A stretch of 62,406 nucleotides of DNA from Phycisphaeraceae bacterium (GCA_002716625.1 PBAS01000004.1:35567-97972); one strand, 5' to 3'. Counted from the stretch's first letter, positions 18,113 through 27,283 are shown. Program-made: numbers and translations. The notes: generated by a model from the sequence alone, not told the origin.

Positions 18113-18580
18113 ATGTTACCTGTGACTGAAACGGCCACTTCACCCTGTAGTTCTGATTGCCAAGGATATGTCCGACGCCATCTGCGGTTTGGATGGTGGT
18201 CGCTGTTGGTCTTTTTGACCCTTGGTATTCTGCTGGAATCATTTCATGGATTTAAAGCAGCCTGGTTTGTGAACGTGGATCAGGAAACCCGCCGACTGCT
18301 TTGGCGGCTGGCGCACGCTCATGGGACCTTTTTTGCCCTGGTTCATATTGCTTTTGCCGCCACCGTCTTTCTTATGCCAGCACTTCAGTTGGGCCTGCGG
18401 CGTGCCGCATCATGGTGTTTGATGGCGGTCAGTATCGTGCTTCCCAGTGGTTTTTTCTTCGGTGGTTTTGGGGTCTACGGTGGCGATCCTGGATTGGGAA
18501 TATTTTTGCTTCCAGTCGGCGCAGTTATGCTCTTTATTGCGGTCTTTATCATCGCATGGGGTGCAACTGCGAACCGCTGA
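18113..18580 (+). CDS. Four-helix integral membrane protein linked to the octaheme cytochrome
   Basis: This 155-residue protein has four hydrophobic helices (roughly residues 27-45, 68-90, 97-115 and 126-150). Possible cofactor-binding histidines lie in LLESFHGFK, RLAHAHGTFFALVHIAF and similar positions: His46 at the end of helix 1, and the closely spaced His residues leading into helix 2. A good ribosome-binding site (AAGGA) precedes ATG 18113, 13 bases after the cytochrome stop, so the two should be cotranscribed. I do not recognise a named family. The His placement would suit a quinone- or heme-binding membrane partner of the cytochrome, but that is inference. Confidence 0.7.
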   Translation: MLPVTETATSPCSSDCQGYVRRHLRFGWWSLLVFLTLGILLESFHGFKAAWFVNVDQETRRLLWRLAHAHGTFFALVHIAFAATVFLMPALQLGLRRAASWCLMAVSIVLPSGFFFGGFGVYGGDPGLGIFLLPVGAVMLFIAVFIIAWGATANR

Positions 18581-18663
18581 AATATCTTAAATCTTCTCCT
18601 CATACTAGATTTATGCCACGAAGATGAGGGGGGTAAGGGCCTAGGGCGCCCCGGTTGTGGCTT

Positions 18664-18693
18664 TTGTCAATGTCCCCCAACCATGTTTAATAT
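18664..18693 (+). promoter_or_regulatory. Putative sigma-70 promoter for the glycosidase-like gene
   Basis: TTGTCA at 18664-18669 (five of six matches to the -35 consensus) is followed after 18 bases by TAATAT (18688-18693, four of six matches to -10). The site lies about 93 bases before the ATG at 18786, in the gap after the four-helix membrane protein, so this gene probably has its own promoter. Confidence 0.35.
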
Positions 18694-18785
18694 AGAACCT
18701 CAACGGATGGGGTATGTGCCAGCCGCATATGAAACAATATTATTATTGGATGACATTGGCACAACACAAGACGAAAGGAACTTGA

Positions 18786-21065
18786 ATGCCAAAAAGGAAG
18801 GTTCTTGGTGTCGGTGGCAAAGTTCGACTGGATCCCAGTAAGTCCGAGATCCCCTCTACGCCTCGCAGTAATGCCGAGATTCTACATGTTGACGGCGAAA
18901 ACTTTGAAGATGAAATCATTGGCCCAAACAATGCCGGTATTCTCTGGCTTGGCGAGCCATTTGTACGTGGTGACTTTGGGGTTACACAAGTCACCCGCGG
19001 ATTTTCATTTGCAGGAAGTCGTGCTTTGCATGCCGCTACGACCCAGATCAGGCAACGCGCGCAAATCAAACTTTCCAAGCGGTGGGACGCGCCGGCAAGT
19101 AATGGGGTGTTGGTCAGTGAGTTCGTCTTCCGGCCAGTCAAAAGCAAGCCGGTCCGAATGTCGCGTTGGATTGTATGGCGGACCCTTGTGGAAAAATCAA
19201 CGGGGCCCCTGACGCCTGGCGAAGACAGGGCTACCAGTATTGAATTAATCGCCAATGGCTCGGCCGCGTCCAAAACATATTCGATCGATCTGATCGAGGG
19301 GCGTGGTCGTGGCAAGAGGACCTGCCATCGAGTCATTTCAGGTCTTCGGCAGAATCAATGGACCCGATTCATCCTGTTGCGTGATCCGCATTTGCGAGTA
19401 GTCCGCGTCTGGGCGGGTAAACCTAATCGGGAACTGTTTGTTGGTACCTTTACGGACCGAACGCCTTTAAAAGCCATTAATCACGTTCTTTTGGGTGATG
19501 ATTCATCAAAGACCATCGTGGGTAGCGGTTACTGGGACCAGGTTCGTATCGGTGGCGTTCTGCGATCCGGTATGCGTGTACGGTTGGCAGAGGAGTCACC
19601 CATCTTGCGGTTCAAGGCCCCACAACCTGTTCTGCCCATTCCGGTGACCAAGGCCAAGCAACTGTTCGTAGACGATTGGTTACTGGCACGCTCGCGTGGG
19701 ATCAAACGCACGCTTCACCAATTTGAAAAGTATCCGGGCAATCCACTCATTAAGGTCGACAAGCCATGGGAGGGATATGCGGTGCTCGGTGGTGGCGGCG
19801 TGTTTAGGGACGAATCAACTGGTGAATTTCGTCTCTGGTACAAAGCTCATAATCCAATCTTTGGGCCACCGCCAAATTACAAGAGGAAAATGAAAAGAAG
19901 TTTTACCTGCCTGGCCACCAGTAGCGACGGTATTCACTGGATCAAACCAAACTTGGGCATCTACAAATACAAAGGTTCTAAACGTAATAACATTAGCCTC
20001 GCTGCAGGCACAACGGCAATGGCGGAGCAGGAGATGTTCGAGCCACCGGCGACACGCGGGGGGGTGCGGGCGGTGGGATCAATAACCCATCTGCCCGAAG
20101 CGGCCGATCCGGATCGCCGGTATGTTGGCTGGATGCGGATACGGGGTTTCTCTTTATTTACCTCGCCCGATGGTGTTCGTTGGACTGATCGAGGTAAGGC
20201 GCTGGACCAAGGGTACGATGCTACTACACTTGGTTACGATCCAGTGCGACGCATGTTTTATATCAGCGCCAAGATCAAGGCTGATGGCGGTCGCGCAAGG
20301 GGTTATGCTGAAAGCGCTGACGGGATTCACTGGACGGATACCAAATTCCAAATGGTATGCGACAAGCGAGATCTTCCTGGTGACCAGATGTATGCCACAG
20401 ATCACTGGTACCACGAGACCTTGCATCTGGCATTTATGAGGATGTATCACCATGAACCCGGTCAGCACCGTCTTGACATTCAACTCATGTCGGCTCGCGA
20501 TCCTCGTCACTGGGATCGCACATTTCGCGAGCCGATTCTCGTAACCGGTGATCGGGCAACAAATGAGTGGGATTGGGCGAACCAAACTATTATCTCTGCG
20601 CCACCGGTTCTCGTGGGTAATGAACACTGGGTGTATTACAGCGGCCGTATCGTTGATCATATGCATCGCGACTACACTTTTAAGACTCGTGGTAAAGGGG
20701 AGGACTGGCACTGGGGTGCTATTGGCATGGCTAAGATTCGCCGCGATGGCTTCGTCTCCGTTGGTGCGGCGGCCAGTGGCAGTATTGGGGTAATAGAAAC
20801 CAAGCCGGTTGACCTGGTCAACGGATCGCTCTACATCAACGCCAATGCCCATGGCGGTGAGATTCGCGTTGAATTCACTGATCTGTCTGGCAAGCCCCTC
20901 AAGGGGTATTCCGCCAAGGATGTTGTGCCTATTACCAGAGATTCAGTATCGCAAAAGGTGGTTTTCCGCGGCCGCCAGAAGCAACAATTACCCACTTCGG
21001 CAACGCCCGTTAAGATTCGCTTTTATATTGATCGTGCATCGATTTTCACGTTTTGGACGGCATGA
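18786..21065 (+). CDS. GH32/43-like beta-propeller glycosidase-related protein with LamG-like N-terminus
   Basis: This 759-residue protein starts at ATG 18786 after an AAGGA ribosome-binding site. Residues about 20-290 look like a LamG/concanavalin-type beta-sandwich. From about 300 the sequence becomes a propeller with repeated 'S.DGIHW' strands: ATSSDGIHWIKPNLGIYKYK, TSPDGVRWTDRG and ESADGIHWTDTK. These motifs are typical of GH32/43-like proteins in planctomycetes and lentisphaerae. A C-terminal beta domain (about 690-759) resembles the GH32 C-terminal sandwich. Oddly for such a protein it has no signal peptide. Its location beside sulfatases suggests a role in polysaccharide breakdown. The substrate and catalytic acids are not assignable by eye. 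Confidence 0.7.
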   Translation: MPKRKVLGVGGKVRLDPSKSEIPSTPRSNAEILHVDGENFEDEIIGPNNAGILWLGEPFVRGDFGVTQVTRGFSFAGSRALHAATTQIRQRAQIKLSKRWDAPASNGVLVSEFVFRPVKSKPVRMSRWIVWRTLVEKSTGPLTPGEDRATSIELIANGSAASKTYSIDLIEGRGRGKRTCHRVISGLRQNQWTRFILLRDPHLRVVRVWAGKPNRELFVGTFTDRTPLKAINHVLLGDDSSKTIVGSGYWDQVRIGGVLRSGMRVRLAEESPILRFKAPQPVLPIPVTKAKQLFVDDWLLARSRGIKRTLHQFEKYPGNPLIKVDKPWEGYAVLGGGGVFRDESTGEFRLWYKAHNPIFGPPPNYKRKMKRSFTCLATSSDGIHWIKPNLGIYKYKGSKRNNISLAAGTTAMAEQEMFEPPATRGGVRAVGSITHLPEAADPDRRYVGWMRIRGFSLFTSPDGVRWTDRGKALDQGYDATTLGYDPVRRMFYISAKIKADGGRARGYAESADGIHWTDTKFQMVCDKRDLPGDQMYATDHWYHETLHLAFMRMYHHEPGQHRLDIQLMSARDPRHWDRTFREPILVTGDRATNEWDWANQTIISAPPVLVGNEHWVYYSGRIVDHMHRDYTFKTRGKGEDWHWGAIGMAKIRRDGFVSVGAAASGSIGVIETKPVDLVNGSLYINANAHGGEIRVEFTDLSGKPLKGYSAKDVVPITRDSVSQKVVFRGRQKQQLPTSATPVKIRFYIDRASIFTFWTA

Positions 21066-21092
21066 CAAACTGCTCAACAGAAAGGGACCTTG

Positions 21093-21560
21093 ATGAGGTT
21101 TAGCCTGTGTAGAGTTATCGGTTTTTCCCTGATCGCGGCATTCATCGGTGTTGGATTCATGATTGTTTACAAGCCGCAGTTGGTAAATGCCTCGGAGGCA
21201 CTTGAACAACCAAGCCTCAAGGCCAATATGAAAGCCCTTAACCGGGCATACCGCAAGGTTCGCAAGCAGATCGTTGACCCCGCGCAGAACACATCTTCTG
21301 TGCAGTTACTACAGGCCATTCAACTTGAGGTCACCAGGGGGATTGTCATCGTGCCGGACAGAGTGTCAGAAATCCCAGTGAATGAGCAAGGAAGGTTTGT
21401 TCTTTCCTATAAGCGAAAAATGGTGGAATTCCTGACCATACTGCTTGATATCGAATCAGCTCTTCTGGATGGCGACAATTCTTTGGCGCAGCAGCAATTC
21501 GGCAAGCTGTATCAAATGAAGAAAGAGGGTCATCGTGAGTTCCAGAAACAGGAAGAGTGA
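21093..21560 (+). CDS. Cytochrome b562-like exported protein
   Basis: This 155-residue protein (ATG 21093) has an N-terminal hydrophobic helix (residues 8-26), a signal or anchor. The mature part resembles soluble cytochrome b562: it starts LKANMKALNRAYRKV, with Met46 placed as the axial Met. It ends MKKEGHREFQ, with His147 placed as the axial His, and helical segments lie between (EFLTILLDIESALLDGDNSL). In E. coli b562 the ligands are an N-terminal Met and a C-terminal His in the same contexts. Heme binding is therefore likely but not proved. It follows the glycosidase-like gene by 27 bases and could serve the nearby octaheme cytochrome. Confidence 0.65.
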   Translation: MRFSLCRVIGFSLIAAFIGVGFMIVYKPQLVNASEALEQPSLKANMKALNRAYRKVRKQIVDPAQNTSSVQLLQAIQLEVTRGIVIVPDRVSEIPVNEQGRFVLSYKRKMVEFLTILLDIESALLDGDNSLAQQQFGKLYQMKKEGHREFQKQEE

Positions 21561-21844
21561 CCCCAAACTGCAGGCACAGATCAAAACCCGGCTCCATTGA
21601 TAACCAGCAGTATCGATTCGAACATGTTGGTGGAAATGGACGAAATCAAAATGGCAGGTTTCGGGTCATGGGCGACATCAGCCCAATGGGTCTTCCCCAG
21701 ACGAGAACAGCTGGATGCCACGCTGGCGTTACTTTGATCATGTTGTGTGGTATGACGGTAAGTAATGCTCGAGTGATAAAGTGAATAGATGGCCGGCCAG
21801 TGATCTGGGAGATTACCGAAACATGTTGGCAGTCCCACCTTTTT

Positions 21845-22639
21845 TTATTTTAATGCTTCTGGAGTGGGGACCAGGTCATCTCGGATGTCTTTGAGTGCCG
21901 GAAACTGTTGGCGGTATTGAATAAGTGTCGAGTGGTCAATTTCGGCGGTGACCACGCACTCGGTAGAACCTGCATTGGCGATGATCTGGCCTTGTGGGTT
22001 GATCACCTGACTACCGCCGACATACGTGTGGTTTGGGTCATCTCCACAACGATTGACCGCCACAATATAGGCTTGGTTTTCAATGGCCCGCGCGGGCAGG
22101 AGTGCCTGCCAATGGTCTTGGCGCTGCTGTGGCCAGTCTGCCATCACCACGATCAGTTCGGCACCCCGCCGTACTGCCGCACGGAATGCTTCAGGAAATC
22201 GCAGGTCGTAACAGATTAATGGGGCGACGAGCCACTGGTGGCAATTAAAAACAATCACATTATTTCCTGGTTCGTAATGCTGGTCCTCTCCTGAGAAAGA
22301 GAATGGGTGTAGTTTGCAATACCGGGCGACCTCCTTGCCTCCGGGATCGAACACCACCGCCTCATTGCGACCCCTGTTGTCGTCCCCCATGTTAACGACA
22401 CCACCCATCAGAAAGACGCCAAGCCGTTTTGCTGTCTGGGCCATGAATGTTTCGGTTTCTTGGTGTTTGCCTTCAGCAATCTTGGCCACATTGAAACTGA
22501 AGCCAACCGAAAAGAACTCGGGTAGGACAACCAGGGTGCCACGCTCTAGGTTGGCAGCATCCAGCAGTTGTGCTACTCGTGCATGCGTGTCGCTTTTATT
22601 CTCCCATACCGTATTAACTTGGCAACAAGCAATTTTCAT
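21845..22639 (-). CDS. Carbon-nitrogen hydrolase (omega-amidase/NIT2-like)
   Basis: This 264-residue nitrilase-superfamily amidase has the complete catalytic triad: Glu41 in VVLPEFF, Lys109 in RYCKLHPF and Cys143 in PLICYDLRFPE. The core begins MKIACCQVN at ATG 22639, which I prefer to an upstream in-frame Met at 22663. LPARAIENQAYIVAVNRCG and GGSQVINPQGQII are typical of the NIT2/YafV branch, which deaminates alpha-keto acid amides such as alpha-ketoglutaramate. Another small amide is possible. It is a cytoplasmic enzyme. The adjacent minus-strand gene upstream is a PLP-dependent dehydratase, so both may deal with amino-acid turnover, although a strong hairpin separates them. Confidence 0.88.
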   Translation of the reverse strand: MKIACCQVNTVWENKSDTHARVAQLLDAANLERGTLVVLPEFFSVGFSFNVAKIAEGKHQETETFMAQTAKRLGVFLMGGVVNMGDDNRGRNEAVVFDPGGKEVARYCKLHPFSFSGEDQHYEPGNNVIVFNCHQWLVAPLICYDLRFPEAFRAAVRRGAELIVVMADWPQQRQDHWQALLPARAIENQAYIVAVNRCGDDPNHTYVGGSQVINPQGQIIANAGSTECVVTAEIDHSTLIQYRQQFPALKDIRDDLVPTPEALK

Positions 22640-22760
22640 GATTTGGCCATCCACAAAGTTCATGGCAAGATTTTGTCTTCAGCAAAGTGAAGATAAGGTC
22701 GGTGATCAGACTCTTATCTTTCGTGATGTTTCCATTATTGGTCAAGTTCATGTCTTGATC

Positions 22761-22798
22761 TACAGTGGCATAGATTTGTCTGTAAATCTATGCCTGTA
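22761..22798 (-). terminator. Strong stem-loop at the 3' end of the dehydratase gene
   Basis: A perfect 11-base-pair stem (GGCATAGATTT at 22767-22777 with AAATCTATGCC at 22784-22794) and a six-base loop are extended by an outer TACA/TGTA pair (22761-22764 with 22795-22798). It spans the stop codon of the minus-strand dehydratase (22788-22790) and lies before the amidase. No long T-run follows, so it may be a weak terminator, an mRNA 3' stabiliser or an attenuator between the two genes. Confidence 0.45.
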
Positions 22799-23741
22799 CC
22801 CAAGGTAACTTGTCCAAGTCAATGTTACCACCAGTTAGGATGATTCCTACGCGTTTGTTGGCAACTTCGATCTTGTTTGTGATCAATGCGGCAACTGGTA
22901 CGGCGGCGGACGGTTCAATCACGATCTTCATTCGTTGCCAAATGGTACGCATGGCATCAACAATGGCGTCATCTGTAACGGTTACAATCTGGTCCACGTG
23001 GCGTTCAATGCACCTGTAGGGCAGGTTGCCGAGTGAGGGCAGTAACCCGTCGGCAACGGTCTGCGGTTGTTCAATGGCGACCTTTGTACCCGCCTTCATG
23101 GATTGAAAGGCATCGTCGGCTCCTGCTGGTTCTACGCCGACGACCTTTACATCAGCACAGATGGCGGAAATGGCAATAGCGATGCCGCTTAATAAGCCAC
23201 CTCCACCAACGGGTGCTAGGATCATGTCCAACTCACCCACCTCTTCAACCAGTTCCATTGCCGCTGACCCTTGTCCAGCAATTACTGCCGGATCGTTGTA
23301 TGGATGGACCATTGTGGCACCCGTTTCAGCCAGGCTCTTTGCGGTGGTGGATTCTCGGGAGGCCAGTGTTGGGCCACAGGGCACAATGTTTGCGCCGTAG
23401 TCCGCGGTTGCTTGTCGCTTGCTTGCCGATGCAGTTGTCGGCATCACGATAGTGGAACGTATCTGCTTGTGCCTGGCTGCCAATGCCAGTGCCTGGCCAT
23501 GATTCCCCGATGAATGGGTAATCACGCCCTTGGCTGCAAGATGAGATTCTAGTGACAAGATGGCATTGGACGCGCCACGATATTTAAAAGATCCGGTCTT
23601 TTGGAAATTTTCGCACTTGAAATGGGCATGGCAATTAAGCCGTTCATTGAAATAATGATTGTGGAGCACCGGTGTTCGATGCACAATTCCTGCTATGCGT
23701 TGTGAAGCCGTTTTAATCTGGTCAAAATTAATATCACACAT
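22788..23741 (-). CDS. PLP-dependent threonine/serine dehydratase family protein
   Basis: This 317-residue fold-type II PLP enzyme has the lysine that binds the cofactor at K53 in QKTGSFKYRGA, the classic threonine dehydratase/serine racemase motif. The phosphate-binding glycine loop is VGGGGLLSG. HSSGNHGQALALAA and ILTGGN are also conserved. There is no C-terminal ACT regulatory domain, so it corresponds to the short, catabolic or serine racemase-like form, which converts threonine to 2-oxobutanoate or serine to pyruvate, or racemises serine. Motifs alone do not choose between these. It is the gene upstream of the amidase on the minus strand. Confidence 0.9.
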   Translation of the reverse strand: MCDINFDQIKTASQRIAGIVHRTPVLHNHYFNERLNCHAHFKCENFQKTGSFKYRGASNAILSLESHLAAKGVITHSSGNHGQALALAARHKQIRSTIVMPTTASASKRQATADYGANIVPCGPTLASRESTTAKSLAETGATMVHPYNDPAVIAGQGSAAMELVEEVGELDMILAPVGGGGLLSGIAIAISAICADVKVVGVEPAGADDAFQSMKAGTKVAIEQPQTVADGLLPSLGNLPYRCIERHVDQIVTVTDDAIVDAMRTIWQRMKIVIEPSAAVPVAALITNKIEVANKRVGIILTGGNIDLDKLPWVQA

Positions 23742-23825
23742 CGATTGTTTCTATTTCTACTTATAGACAATCCGGGGTAAGCATCATATCCAAGAGGATC
23801 GTGATGAATAAAAGGCGGCTACCAT

Positions 23826-25703
23826 TCATGGGTCGGCCGGTGTGTGTTGTTCCAGATGCCCCGGTTTATTCGTGGCATCTAACTTTGCATCGTAGGGGAT
23901 GCTTTGGTGAAATAATGCTATTCGATCTTCGATTTCCTCAATGAGGTCAACGGCTTGTTCTACCTTGGCAAGTTCCAATGCCTTGTGGGCGGTTTTGATT
24001 GCTTCGTCGAACTGCCCGGCCGCAGCATAAGCCACTGCTAGTGTGTCCAGATGTGACGCATGTCCGCCGAGTTCGAATGCATGGCGAGCATGTTTAATGG
24101 CCTGTTGCGGTTGGTGTACGGATGGATCAAAGTCGGTGGCCATGATCCAGGCCATCCCGTTAAATGGCTTTGGCCAGGTTGGGGCAAGCCGGGCAGATGC
24201 GGCAAAGTACTCAAGAGCACGTTCCGACTCGCCGGTTGCAGTTAATGCGGCACCTAAAAAAAAGTGACCGGCGGCGTAATTTGGATCTGCCGTTAATGAT
24301 TTGCGATAGTACTCCATGGCTTCGGTGTGCCGTCCTTTGGATTGCTGCAATATGCCTAACGCACTGAGCAGATGTGCGCGACGCTCATGATCGTTTTTTA
24401 CATATAGATATGCCTTCTCGAAGTTTTCTCTTGCACTGTTGAGGTACCCCATTTGTTTTAGGTTGTCGGCGAAGGCTGAATAAAAATCAAAACGAACATA
24501 GCTGGCCTCCAATGCGATCCAAAGAGCGCCGATGGCAAACGCCATGGCTGCCATTCGGGCGGTTAATTGTCGACCTGCCCGTACCAATAGAATACTGCTG
24601 GCCATGATCAGCAGAAATGCAAAACAAGCGGATATTGCGCCGGGCAGATTAGCCACGGAAGCCACAAGGTAGGTAAAGCCAACCAGGGCAATTGCCAGGA
24701 TTGCCTGGATGCACCATCCCACTATTCCTTTTAAGCGGGCAGCCATAAGCTGCTGGAAGTATGATTCGAGGTATCGATAGGGTTGAGCGCAAAGCCAGCC
24801 GATCGCAATAAGCCATTTGGCAGGAAAAAACAATACCGTCGCCAAAAGGACCATGTAGTAGCTAAAAAATCCAATCTGCAGGCCGACCAATTCGATGCCG
24901 AGATGCAATGCCATGGACACGAGCCACATCCCCATGCACCCCATCCGCCTCCACCGCAGGGTTGAATCGGCACACCTTGCCGCTGCGAGGTAGCCCAGCA
25001 TGACAATGGATTCCAGGATAACAATGCCGATTGAGATCAGGATCCAAAATGCAGATTCAGGCAGACCAATATGAGCCAGTACGGAGATGGCCGGTTGGAA
25101 AACAGTATCCGTTCCGCCAATGCTTTTGAACGTTTGACCTGACAGCCACTGGAGATCGCATTTGGTGATTGCTGTATAGCCATACACAATTGCAATGATT
25201 GCTGCGAGTAATGCATAGCTCCAAGCGCTGGTCATTGGCCCTGCTCTGGATGGATCCGTGTGGTTCTTGATGCCTATCTTGGCTTTGTCTGCATTAAATA
25301 ACTGGTGATGATTGATCTTTGGAAAGAAGATCAGGCAGAACAACACGAGTGATAGAAAGTAATGATGCTGAAAGCCATCGAGTCGACTCATAGACCAACT
25401 GTAGGTATAGGCAAGGAACAGGCATGCCGGCACCAGCCGACCAGAAGCCCCGAATAGAATTCCCATGGCCAGCAATCCACACAGTAACATCAGGCCAACA
25501 TAACCCCCCGGGCTTGGCATGGGCTGTATCGCGTCAAGCCATTGGAAATGCGCAACATTAAATCCTCCGACGCCGTAGTGGGCGCCGCGTGCCAAGCGGT
25601 CGGTCCATAGATCGATTGCCAGTAAAATCAAAGCGCCCTTGACAAGCAGGTACGGGCGAATTGCGGCGATCGGACCGTGCCAGTATCGACTCCAGAAACT
25701 CAC
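23826..25703 (-). CDS. HTTM-domain (gamma-carboxylase-like) membrane protein fused to TPR repeats
   Basis: This 625-residue integral membrane protein has about ten hydrophobic helices in residues 1-400, ordered like the HTTM domain of vitamin K-dependent gamma-carboxylase relatives (for example RLVPACLFLAYTYSWSMSRL and GYTAITKCDLQWLSGQT). The segment QHHYFLSLVLFCLIFFP carries histidines typical of the family. Residues about 420-590 form TPR repeats (MEYYRKSLTADPNYAAGHFF and following). Its GTG start overlaps the upstream gene's TGA by four bases (GTGA), so the two are coupled. The upstream partner contains the DERFAWRMFS-type segment that HTTM/carboxylase proteins normally carry internally, suggesting a split protein. 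The enzymatic activity is unknown. Confidence 0.75.
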   Translation of the reverse strand: MSFWSRYWHGPIAAIRPYLLVKGALILLAIDLWTDRLARGAHYGVGGFNVAHFQWLDAIQPMPSPGGYVGLMLLCGLLAMGILFGASGRLVPACLFLAYTYSWSMSRLDGFQHHYFLSLVLFCLIFFPKINHHQLFNADKAKIGIKNHTDPSRAGPMTSAWSYALLAAIIAIVYGYTAITKCDLQWLSGQTFKSIGGTDTVFQPAISVLAHIGLPESAFWILISIGIVILESIVMLGYLAAARCADSTLRWRRMGCMGMWLVSMALHLGIELVGLQIGFFSYYMVLLATVLFFPAKWLIAIGWLCAQPYRYLESYFQQLMAARLKGIVGWCIQAILAIALVGFTYLVASVANLPGAISACFAFLLIMASSILLVRAGRQLTARMAAMAFAIGALWIALEASYVRFDFYSAFADNLKQMGYLNSARENFEKAYLYVKNDHERRAHLLSALGILQQSKGRHTEAMEYYRKSLTADPNYAAGHFFLGAALTATGESERALEYFAASARLAPTWPKPFNGMAWIMATDFDPSVHQPQQAIKHARHAFELGGHASHLDTLAVAYAAAGQFDEAIKTAHKALELAKVEQAVDLIEEIEDRIALFHQSIPYDAKLDATNKPGHLEQHTPADP

Positions 25704-26191
25704 GGCAGTAAACCCTTGGTTAGTGTGATCTCATGGGTCTGGCAGTTAAGTTCTAGCTGCGTGGACTCCACCTGGTTTCCATCAATCTGGGGGCAAACAC
25801 GTCCGTAGCGAATTCTCAGGATGCCCCCTTGATCGCATCGCCAGTGCAGCAGTTTGTCAAGGATCGGACGCTGGAACCGCCCAAAAGAATGACGCCATAT
25901 TTTTGGTATCAGGGTTTCAATCGGGACCCTTCGTACAGTTTGGTCATCGCTGTCCACCTGCTCGAACATGACATTACTGCATCGCTTGTGATGCATAAAA
26001 GATGAGGAAAACATGCGCCAAGCAAATCGTTCATCGGTCTGGTCTGAATCAAAATAGTATTTCAGGGGCAAGGCCAGTTGGATTACAATTACAATACCGA
26101 TCAATCCGCTGACCAGCCACCGTGTTTTTCCAGACGGCGGGTCGACCAGCAGTAGTTCGGTGTCCAGATTTCTAGGATGTGGTTCTGTCAT
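25700..26191 (-). CDS. Small membrane partner of the HTTM protein, C-terminal carboxylase-like part
   Basis: From the ATG at 26191 this is a 163-residue protein with one strong hydrophobic helix (WLVSGLIGIVIVIQLALPL, about residues 25-44), followed at once by KYYFDSDQTDERFAWRMFSS. In gamma-carboxylase-like HTTM proteins a very similar '...LP.R....D...WTEEG.RF.WRMM' block follows the membrane domain. Here it is encoded by a separate gene, overlapping the HTTM gene by four bases. A TTG at 26212 could add seven residues. The rest is soluble and beta-rich (VCPQIDGNQVESTQLELNC). Together the two genes look like a divided carboxylase-like complex. Confidence 0.6.
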   Translation of the reverse strand: MTEPHPRNLDTELLLVDPPSGKTRWLVSGLIGIVIVIQLALPLKYYFDSDQTDERFAWRMFSSSFMHHKRCSNVMFEQVDSDDQTVRRVPIETLIPKIWRHSFGRFQRPILDKLLHWRCDQGGILRIRYGRVCPQIDGNQVESTQLELNCQTHEITLTKGLLP

Positions 26192-26386
26192 GTTAAGCCA
26201 TGAAGTGGGCAATTACATGTGCTTCAAAGCGAGATACTTCAGCCCGGCAAGACCGCAAGTTAAAATAAATCATAGTGACTAAGTGGTGGTTGCGTAATTA
26301 CTTCACTGAAAAATTATATACCCTAAGGCAATGAGTGCATGGCCATGTGGGCTGGCATATGAGTTGTGTTAAATGGAGCGATTGCA

Positions 26387-27283
26387 ATGGAGATCAGAAC
26401 ACTTGGTCGTACAGGTTTTCAGGTTACGGTTTTAGGCTATGGCGCCATGGCTTTACGCGGTTCGGCTGTCGGCCATGGTGTCGACAGCGCATCGGCAGGG
26501 GATGCCGAAGCGATTCTTCCCAGGTTACTTGATGCCGGTGTGAATCTCATCGATACGGCACCAGACTACGGTTATAGTGAGCAGCGGATTGGAAAGGTTG
26601 TGGGTCACCGTCGTAATGAGTTTTACCTGGCAACCAAATGCGGCTGCAATATTCCACGTGACGATAATACTGATGAGCCGCCCCATATTTGGACTCGCCA
26701 GAGGTTGCTTGCAAATATCGAGTTGAGTTTGACCAGGCTCAATACGGATTACGTGGATATTTGGCAGCTACACAACCCCACGCCGGAGCAGGTGCAGGGT
26801 GAGGATTTGGTGCAGGTCATGGAACAGGTGAAACAGCAGGGCAAGGTTCGTCATGTATCGATTAGTTCGACATCGCCTCACATTCATGCCTTTATCGAAA
26901 AGGGTGTATTTGATACTTATCAGATTCCCTATTCCGCATTGCAACCGATCGAGGAAGATTCCATCGCTGCAGCGGCTAAGGCCGGCGCTGGCACAATTAT
27001 TCGTGGGGGTGTAGCCAAGGGTGAACCGCAGGACATGGAAGACGATGTGCGTTGGGGTATCTGGGAAAAAGCGAACTTGGATGAACTGAGGTCCGCGGGC
27101 GAGTCAAGAAGCAGCTTCCTATTGCGATGCACGATTTCCCACCCCTACTTGCACACCACCATTGTGGGTACACGGAATCTGAATCACCTCCAAGAAAACC
27201 TAGATGCTGCAGCGAAAGGGCCGTTGGATCCAGGAATCTATGAGCAGGTGAAAAAACGGCTTGAAGCGGTAAAGTCGAGATAA
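26387..27283 (+). CDS. Aldo/keto reductase
   Basis: This 298-residue NAD(P)H-dependent oxidoreductase of the AKR superfamily has the catalytic tetrad: Asp56 and Tyr61 in LIDTAPDYGYSE, Lys84 in YLATKCG, and His in DIWQLHNP. The C-terminal cofactor segment includes TTIVGTRNLNHLQENL. I chose ATG 26387 because MEIRTLGRTGFQVTVLGYG is the family start; upstream in-frame codons add non-homologous residues. The natural substrate (a sugar, aldehyde or ketone) is not readable. It is convergent with the secreted basic protein gene, and a 12-base inverted repeat lies between them. Confidence 0.92.
   Translation: MEIRTLGRTGFQVTVLGYGAMALRGSAVGHGVDSASAGDAEAILPRLLDAGVNLIDTAPDYGYSEQRIGKVVGHRRNEFYLATKCGCNIPRDDNTDEPPHIWTRQRLLANIELSLTRLNTDYVDIWQLHNPTPEQVQGEDLVQVMEQVKQQGKVRHVSISSTSPHIHAFIEKGVFDTYQIPYSALQPIEEDSIAAAAKAGAGTIIRGGVAKGEPQDMEDDVRWGIWEKANLDELRSAGESRSSFLLRCTISHPYLHTTIVGTRNLNHLQENLDAAAKGPLDPGIYEQVKKRLEAVKSR

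Noticed and set aside
20154..20852. A 232-codon minus-strand frame
   Set aside because: It is antisense to the glycosidase-like gene at 18786-21065, which has clear motifs; this one has none.
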